DNA of 12,010 nucleotides, taken from CAYFJO01 sp964343305. Lineage in GTDB: Bacteria; Planctomycetota; Planctomycetia; Pirellulales; Pirellulaceae. The notes below the pieces were generated by a model that searched no databases, was not told the DNA's origin, and saw only the letters and a list, made by a program, of their open reading frames with translations. Of the stretch, positions 7,279-12,010 are shown piece after piece; positions within the stretch are counted from its first letter, which is position 1; each line of letters opens with the position of its first letter. Location: NCBI GenBank assembly GCA_964343305.1, contig CAYFJO010000333.1, forward strand, positions 1 through 12,010. The letters are read 5' to 3'. Both the position numbers and the translations under genes were made by a program.

Positions 7279-8367
7279 ATGAAGATCACCAATGTTCGCA
7301 CGGTTCAGATCACACGTCAAACAGAGACTCCACTGCGAAGTTCCGTCGGCGAAATGATCGAGCGGCGGTTTACGTTCGTGATCGTTGAGACCGACGCAGG
7401 CATTTCAGGAATCGGCGACGCATTTGGCGATCAAGCCCTGATGCCCACCATCATCGAGCGGCGACTTGGTCCGATGTCCGTTGATCTCGATCCGACAGAC
7501 ATCGACGGTGTGTGGCGAAAACTGATCGGGTCACGCGCGTTTTGGGAAACCGCTGGATCGGTCGTTTGCGGCATCAGTGCTATTGAAGTTGCCTGCTGGG
7601 ACATTCGTGGCAAGGCCGAAGGAGTGCCAGTGTGTGAACTGCTGGGCGGCCGACACAGCGAGTCGATCGATGCCTACGCCAGCGATCTCTTCTGGGAAGA
7701 ACCCGCGCGGATGGCGGAGAAAGCGGCTGGTTACGTTGAGCAAGGTTTCCGTTGTGTGAAAACTCACATCGGCGCGCCAGGCGAGCGTGATCGAGACCTG
7801 CAACGCACCGAGATGATTCGCAACGCCATCGGTCCCGATATTGGATTCATGATCGACATCAACACAGGCTTCGACCGTGCGACCGCTCTGGAACGAGGAC
7901 GCGAATTGGCAGCGTTCAATCCGTTTTGGTACGAAGAGCCATTACCGCCGCTTGATTTCAAGGGACACGCATCGTTGCGCGAACAATTACCGTTCAAAGT
8001 GGCAACGGGCGAAAATCTGTACCTGGAAGAGGGTTTCCGGCCGCTGTTTGCCGCCGGCGGGTGCGACTACGTCATGCCGGATATTCTGCGGTGTGGTGGT
8101 CTCGAACAAACCCGCCGAGTTTGTCGAGCCGCACACGAGCAGGGCGTCATCGCCAGTCCGCACAATTTCTCCAGCGGCGTTGGCTTGGCCGCCAGTTTAC
8201 AATTGATGGCGGCAATGCCCGAAACGCAGTTGCTCGAATTTGATACTACGGGCACGGCGATTTATGAAGAGATGTTCGTCGATCCCATGGTCGTTGAAGA
8301 TGGCAGAGTCCAGGTGCCCACCGCGCCCGGAATGGGCATCGCACTAGACGAATTTGGGACCGCCTGA
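7279..8367 (+). CDS. Mandelate racemase/muconate lactonizing enzyme family protein (enolase superfamily; probable sugar-acid dehydratase or racemase)
   Basis: The 362-residue product is full length for the family and has no signal peptide, so it is cytoplasmic. An AAAGGA ribosome binding site lies 8 nt before the ATG. Residues 1-125 form the capping domain and about 130-345 the TIM-barrel domain. The Mg2+ ligands are visible as Asp193 (MIDINTGF), Glu219 (WYEEP) and Glu245 (TGENLY). The mandelate-racemase-type acid/base residues are Lys161 (CVKTHIG), the Asp268/His295 dyad (PDILRCGG; SPHNFSSG) and Glu320 (LLEFD). The second position of the usual K-x-K motif is His163. These enzymes abstract the proton alpha to a carboxylate; many in this subgroup dehydrate aldonic or aldaric acids. 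The substrate cannot be assigned from sequence. The gene stands alone behind mobile-element debris and a palindrome. Its stop lies 3 bp from the end of a convergent small ORF. Confidence 0.88.
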   Translation: MKITNVRTVQITRQTETPLRSSVGEMIERRFTFVIVETDAGISGIGDAFGDQALMPTIIERRLGPMSVDLDPTDIDGVWRKLIGSRAFWETAGSVVCGISAIEVACWDIRGKAEGVPVCELLGGRHSESIDAYASDLFWEEPARMAEKAAGYVEQGFRCVKTHIGAPGERDRDLQRTEMIRNAIGPDIGFMIDINTGFDRATALERGRELAAFNPFWYEEPLPPLDFKGHASLREQLPFKVATGENLYLEEGFRPLFAAGGCDYVMPDILRCGGLEQTRRVCRAAHEQGVIASPHNFSSGVGLAASLQLMAAMPETQLLEFDTTGTAIYEEMFVDPMVVEDGRVQVPTAPGMGIALDEFGTA

Positions 8368-8370
8368 GTG

Positions 8371-8478
8371 TCAAAAATTGATCAGCATGCCAATCGCAAG
8401 CGAAAGTACAACGAGAAAAAAGGCAAGCACGCCGTGGCCCGTTGCCGCCAGGACTTTTTGGTGCGGATGTTGGTTCAT
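8371..8478 (-). CDS. Small single-pass membrane protein, 35 residues, unknown function
   Basis: Read on the minus strand from the ATG at 8478 to the TGA at 8371-8373. The product starts MNQHPHQKVLAATGHG, continues with one hydrophobic stretch at about residues 17-33 (VLAFFLVVLSLAIGMLI) and ends NF. The N-terminus carries two His and one Lys, predicting the N-terminus inside. A CGAGG ribosome binding site (8485-8489) lies 6 nt before the start. Ribosome binding site, single helix and immediate stop together look like a genuine miniprotein gene, and most gene callers miss ORFs of this size. It is convergent with the enolase-superfamily gene (3-bp gap) and divergent from the diheme peroxidase gene, with which it shares a 178-bp upstream region. 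Small one-helix subunits of respiratory or transport complexes have this shape, but I recognise no family. A chance ORF remains possible. Confidence 0.6.
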   Translation of the reverse strand: MNQHPHQKVLAATGHGVLAFFLVVLSLAIGMLINF

Positions 8479-8521
8479 GAAAAACCTCGCAAGCATGAGT
8501 TGGAAGAGAAGAGTACTATCA

Positions 8522-8551
8522 GTCATAACAAATTATGTGATGACAAATCAA
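8522..8551 (-). promoter_or_regulatory. Possible sigma-70-like promoter for the small membrane protein
   Basis: On the minus strand TTGATT (8551-8546) and TATGAC (8527-8522) are separated by 18 nt and lie about 44 nt before the ATG at 8478. Each hexamer matches the consensus at 4 of 6 positions. The region is AT-rich compared with its surroundings. The match is weak and could arise by chance. Confidence 0.2.
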
Positions 8552-8656
8552 TACTATTTGTTGATTCGTTTATTTGGCCGATTCAAGTCGCCGCTCGGCC
8601 GATCCGTGTGTGTCGATCAGTCAAAATATGACAATCAGAATTCTCCAGGTGGTCGG

Positions 8657-9661
8657 ATGAAACCAAGAGCCACAGCGGTCTTTTGGGCCTTATGGTGTTT
8701 CCTCGCTGTGTTTAGCGAGCTGCGATCCGAGGACCAGATTCAACCGCTCGCGAAACTTCCGCAACACATTCCTAGCCCAAAAGACAATCCGACCACTGCC
8801 GAAAAAGTTACGCTAGGTAAACAGTTGTTCTTTGATCCGCGGCTGTCGGGTGACAACAAAATGAGCTGCGCCACATGCCACCTGCCGGAGAAAGCTTTTG
8901 GCGACGGTTTGCCGCAATCGCGTGGTGCTGACGGAAAGACTTTGGCACGTAATTCGCAGACGTTGTTGAACGTCGGCTTGTATGGGCACTTCCTCTGGGA
9001 TGGGCGTGCCACGAGCTTGGAACAGCAGGCGCTGATGCCGATCCAGTCCGCCGAGGAGATGATTCAGGATCTTGATGTGCTGGAAGTCGAACTCGGTGCA
9101 ATCGAGGGATACGTCGCACAATTCCAAGCGGTGTTTGGAAGCAAACCCAATCGCGAGGACATCGCTAAGGCACTTGCCGCGTTTCAACGCACGATCGTCA
9201 CCAAGCCCGCTCCGTTTGATCGATACCTTGCAGGCGACAAACAGGCGATTTCAGCGGAAGCCAAACGCGGTCTGGAGTTATTCACGGGCGACGCGGGTTG
9301 CATTCGCTGCCACAACGGGCCGCTGTTGAGCGACGGCAAGTTTCATCGACTGGGCGTGTCGAATCTTGACAAAGGCCGCGGAAAGGTCACTGGTAAGGCG
9401 GCGGACAACTACAAGTTTCGCACGCCATCGTTAAGGAACATTGCCGAGACGGGCCCCTACATGCACGACGGTTCGCTGGAGACGCTGGACGATGTCGTGT
9501 TCTTTTATTTCCGCGGCGTGTCGACAAATGGCCCGGATGGTTTGCCGCTCGACGTCGAGCCACTGAACGATTTGAGTTTTTCGGACATTGCATCCATGGT
9601 GGCATTTCTCAAGTCGCTGACCGGCGAACAGCCGGATATTTCAAAGCCACAATTGCCGTAG
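8657..9661 (+). CDS. Diheme cytochrome c peroxidase / MauG family protein
   Basis: This 334-residue product is of normal length for periplasmic diheme peroxidases. Residues 1-24 are a signal peptide (MKPR, hydrophobic core, cleavage near LRSED). The frame is open upstream, but the ATG at 8657 was chosen because it places the signal peptide at the N-terminus and follows an AGGTGG element. Heme 1 binds at CATCH (71-75), in the family context MSCATCHLPEKAFGDG. Heme 2 binds at CIRCH (215-219). FLWDGRA (112-118) holds the Trp usually found between the hemes, and TGPYMHDGS (265-273) holds Met269, a likely axial ligand as in classical peroxidases; MauG has Tyr at this place. The family reduces hydrogen peroxide with electrons from small cytochromes, or oxidises other periplasmic substrates. 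It is flanked by a divergent small membrane-protein ORF and a convergent heme-protein gene. Confidence 0.9.
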   Translation: MKPRATAVFWALWCFLAVFSELRSEDQIQPLAKLPQHIPSPKDNPTTAEKVTLGKQLFFDPRLSGDNKMSCATCHLPEKAFGDGLPQSRGADGKTLARNSQTLLNVGLYGHFLWDGRATSLEQQALMPIQSAEEMIQDLDVLEVELGAIEGYVAQFQAVFGSKPNREDIAKALAAFQRTIVTKPAPFDRYLAGDKQAISAEAKRGLELFTGDAGCIRCHNGPLLSDGKFHRLGVSNLDKGRGKVTGKAADNYKFRTPSLRNIAETGPYMHDGSLETLDDVVFFYFRGVSTNGPDGLPLDVEPLNDLSFSDIASMVAFLKSLTGEQPDISKPQLP

Positions 9662-9681
9662 TGAAGAGTAGGATGCGTGGA

Positions 9682-9760
9682 GCAAGCCTGTCTGTGGTGG
9701 GTTGTTCACGGCAGTGGTTTCTATATTCAAAACGCTCACTTCTCAATTCCACTGGCTTGC
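9682..9760. terminator. Weak stem candidates between two convergent genes
   Basis: GCAAGCC (9682-9688) can pair with GGCTTGC (9754-9760), and inside it CAGTGG (9712-9717) with CCACTG (9749-9754). They share one base, so both cannot form fully. A bidirectional terminator would be expected between convergent genes, but there is no clear T-tract and the loops are long. A low-confidence candidate only. Confidence 0.2.
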
Positions 9761-9784
9761 GAAACGCAGAGAATGAAGCTCCGC

Positions 9785-9799
9785 CGTGCTCCTCGCACG
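9785..9799 (-). terminator. Small hairpin directly after the stop of the minus-strand heme-protein gene
   Basis: CGTGC (9785-9789) and GCACG (9795-9799) form a 5-bp GC-rich stem with a 5-nt loop, starting immediately after the TAG at 9800-9802. No run of T follows on the minus strand, so if it acts at all it would be as a 3' stabilising or pausing hairpin. Confidence 0.25.
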
Positions 9800-12010
9800 C
9801 TACTTCAATGTACTCAAGTACTCCACCAAATCGCGAATATCGTGCGGTGTCAATATTCTAACGACGTCAGGCATCGCCGACTTCGACGATGTCCGTTCGT
9901 CGATCTCGGCGGTCTTGACGGTGATTGACTTTCCATCAGGTTTCTTGCTCACCAGTTGTTCGTCATTCTCTGATTCAATCACGCCTGAAATGACGAGCCC
10001 ACGATTGGTAATCACACTAACGGTGGCAAACCCTTTCGCAAGTTTCGCGTCCGGATCGATGATCGACTGCAACAAAAAATCTCGATTGCCGCGCGAGGCG
10101 ACTCTCGATAGATCTGGCCCGGCGGTTCCACCGAATCCTCTGACTTTGTGACACCGCAAACATTGAGCTTGCCGGTGTAGGCGAAATAGTTCTTCGCCCC
10201 GCGCCGCATCTCCACCTAACACGGCCGAGCGGTACGAAATCAAAGGATCAACGTTTGCCACCTTACTTTGCTTCGCACGATATCGCTCCAGCGATTTCGT
10301 GACGGCATCTGTTCTTCGTTGTTGGGCAACGTCAACAAGATCGAGTTCAGAAAAATAGAGGTGTCGCCAGCGACCGGCCAGATTTGGTCGCTCGGTCAAA
10401 AGCTCCAATGCCTCAACGATCAATTGATCTGCTTCAGCCTTATCGAATGCCCCGAGAAGTCGGACCGACGCTTGAAATTCTCGCGCGGACAGATTTCTCT
10501 TTTGCATGACCGCAAAGAGTTCCAACCATGCCGCGTTCGCATCAAGTTTCACGAGTTGTTCGCGGGCGGCAATTCGAAGCGTCGAACTACGCGATTCGAG
10601 AAACTCGCTTACGAGCAATTGGGCCTCTTGCGGGTCTGTTTCGACGATCCACTTCAGCACTTCGACCTTGGTTGAATCCCGCCGCTCCTCGAAAGGAATC
10701 CGACGTTTGGGTAGCGATTGATTCCGCGGCGTGCGAGCGTTTGTAGCAAAGATGTCAGCCTTGATTTTGAATTGTTTAAACAACCGCAGCACGTCCGTCA
10801 ACGCTTCGCCATTTGCATTGAGCAACGTCAACTTTCCAAGCTCGATGACCTCCTGCACCATTTGCGCATCGCGGGGTTCGAGCGGGCGCCACTCGCCCGT
10901 CACACGATCGCGCGGCGGCGGGTCGGCCCAATTGGCAAGGCACGAAACAGCCTCACGACGCATTGCTTCGGATAGCGTGGGATTGGCGACCGCATTGGCA
11001 ACAAGTGATACGTTGTGCACTTTCCCCAATCGGTAATTGGCGTTGATGCTGCGACGGATCAAAGCCTCCGAGTCAAGGTCTCCGTCAGCCAGGCGCAGGA
11101 AATCCGCCAACTCAACCATGCCATTCTGAATCGGTAGATCGTAAATTGCCCGAGCCGCCTCAACTTGAATGCGATCATCGGAAAACACCCTTGCCAGGTC
11201 TTTCGATTTTCGGCGACGTAGTACGAGAACAATCGCCGTACGCTCGGCGTTTGTCCGGTCATCGTAACGATCGAGCAACGCTTCGGGGTCCGCGATCCGG
11301 TCGAGAGCCATCACTGCGGCGTGACGAATGTAGGGATCGTTGTTTCGATACTCACGCAGCATTTGAAAGATCGGTTCGATGGCGCGTTCTTCCTTGAGTT
11401 TCCCAAGAGCCATCGTTGCGAAAAAGTCGAGGCGTGGCGTGACAGTGTTTTGCAACAGATCAAGCAACGCGTCTGCCGAGCCTTTGTCACGAGCATCGCC
11501 GAGAACGCGGACGGCTTGCTCGCGATGGTCGTAATTTCTCGCCGAAAGCATCTTGCGAATGGGCTTCAGTGCCTCGATATTCTTGCGAGCGATCTGGCCA
11601 AGAGCCCAAATTGCGTGACGTTTTGCACGATCACTTTGATCCTTCTGATTGAGAATTGCGGCCAAAGGTCGAATAGACTTTGCGCCTCGCCGGGCCAGTT
11701 CGAACTGGCTCCGCAAGCGAACGCGCATGTCGGGATGTGAAAGATTGTCGAGCAATTGTTGGCCGATCACATCTCGTGTCGAAATCTTGCGAATCAATGT
11801 GGCCACACTCTTGGCAGTGTCCGACTTTGGAAAGTCGGTGTGAAACAGCGTATAGATGCGGCCGCCAAGGCTTTTGCCCGACCAGTCGAGGTTGACGAAG
11901 TCGGCGATGTACATTTTTCCGTCGTAACCGAATTCGACGTCGGTCGCCTTGATGGGCGTGAGGAAGTGATGATCGTCGACGATTTCAAACGCCGCCCCCT
12001 TGGGTTTGAC
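9800..12010 (-). CDS. PVC-type heme-binding protein with propeller end, HEAT repeats and CxxCH domain (5' part outside window)
   Basis: The minus-strand frame is open through the window edge, giving the last 736 residues. An internal ATG at 11914 is not the true start, because upstream codons continue family-like sequence (TPIKATDVEFGYDGK). Visible residues 1-65 are the last propeller blade of the membrane-bound-dehydrogenase-like domain, with DVEFGYDGKMYIADF and GGRIYTLF. Residues 80-590 are HEAT-like helical repeats (for example DMRVRLRSQFELARRG and YIRHAAVMALDRIADPEAL). The C-terminal heme domain has CLRCH at visible residues 617-621, then GFGGTAGPDLSRVAS, and SAMPD with Met713 as the probable second axial ligand, ending DLVEYLSTLK. 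Overall it is a paralogue in architecture of the protein at 3669-6716. It should be exported, but its signal peptide is not in the window. It is convergent with the diheme peroxidase gene, 138 bp apart. Confidence 0.88.
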   Translation of the reverse strand, partial: VKPKGAAFEIVDDHHFLTPIKATDVEFGYDGKMYIADFVNLDWSGKSLGGRIYTLFHTDFPKSDTAKSVATLIRKISTRDVIGQQLLDNLSHPDMRVRLRSQFELARRGAKSIRPLAAILNQKDQSDRAKRHAIWALGQIARKNIEALKPIRKMLSARNYDHREQAVRVLGDARDKGSADALLDLLQNTVTPRLDFFATMALGKLKEERAIEPIFQMLREYRNNDPYIRHAAVMALDRIADPEALLDRYDDRTNAERTAIVLVLRRRKSKDLARVFSDDRIQVEAARAIYDLPIQNGMVELADFLRLADGDLDSEALIRRSINANYRLGKVHNVSLVANAVANPTLSEAMRREAVSCLANWADPPPRDRVTGEWRPLEPRDAQMVQEVIELGKLTLLNANGEALTDVLRLFKQFKIKADIFATNARTPRNQSLPKRRIPFEERRDSTKVEVLKWIVETDPQEAQLLVSEFLESRSSTLRIAAREQLVKLDANAAWLELFAVMQKRNLSAREFQASVRLLGAFDKAEADQLIVEALELLTERPNLAGRWRHLYFSELDLVDVAQQRRTDAVTKSLERYRAKQSKVANVDPLISYRSAVLGGDAARGEELFRLHRQAQCLRCHKVRGFGGTAGPDLSRVASRGNRDFLLQSIIDPDAKLAKGFATVSVITNRGLVISGVIESENDEQLVSKKPDGKSITVKTAEIDERTSSKSAMPDVVRILTPHDIRDLVEYLSTLK

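Noticed and set aside
8368..8631. 87-codon plus-strand ORF after the enolase-superfamily gene
   Set aside because: It has no ribosome binding site and no family features, and it overlaps the better supported minus-strand miniprotein.
8354..8656. Extension of the diheme peroxidase frame up to 101 codons upstream
   Set aside because: The frame is open, but the upstream residues have no family similarity and would bury the signal peptide; the ATG at 8657 is the natural start.
1..12010. CRISPR array, tRNA, rRNA or a known defence system
   Set aside because: No regularly spaced repeats, no cloverleaf-like segment and no characteristic defence protein motifs were seen on either strand.

Overview
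The window looks like chromosomal DNA of a planctomycete, most likely the Pirellulaceae/Rhodopirellula group. This is inferred from the protein families, since no marker gene is present. Two genes have the Pirellula/Verrucomicrobium-type combination of a beta-propeller 'membrane-bound dehydrogenase' domain, HEAT-like repeats and a C-terminal CxxCH heme domain. A third couples a methyltransferase-like domain to a PQQ-type beta-propeller, and several products carry export signals.

Layout. Positions 1-424 hold a short upstream region and a 101-residue ORF that looks like only the N-terminal part of a planctomycetal phage-type integrase. Positions 463-3555 (+) encode a large exported PQQ-like beta-propeller protein with an N-terminal SAM-methyltransferase-like domain. 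It is followed after 113 bp by a 1015-residue exported heme protein (3669-6716, +). Positions 6717-7278 contain no intact gene. They hold a decayed, internally deleted transposase fragment on the minus strand that still has a perfect Shine-Dalgarno sequence, a small perfect inverted repeat and a 54-bp imperfect palindrome. Positions 7279-8367 (+) encode an enolase-superfamily (mandelate racemase-type) enzyme. Tail to tail with it lies a 35-codon minus-strand ORF (8371-8478) for a single-pass membrane miniprotein with a good ribosome binding site. Positions 8657-9661 (+) encode a diheme cytochrome c peroxidase/MauG-family protein. Convergent with it is the C-terminal 736 residues of a second propeller/HEAT/heme protein (9800-12010, minus), whose 5' end lies outside the window.

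How the genes may work together. Three c-type heme proteins and a PQQ-type propeller suggest periplasmic oxidation and electron transfer, and the enolase-superfamily enzyme suggests sugar-acid catabolism in the cytoplasm. A joint role in oxidising sugars or polysaccharide fragments is inference from family and proximity. Only 463-3555 and 3669-6716 are plausible operon partners. The mobile-element debris at both ends of this pair suggests past insertions.

I found no tRNA, rRNA, CRISPR array or defence system. The least expected feature is the small membrane-protein ORF at 8371-8478; most of the rest is typical planctomycete gene content.
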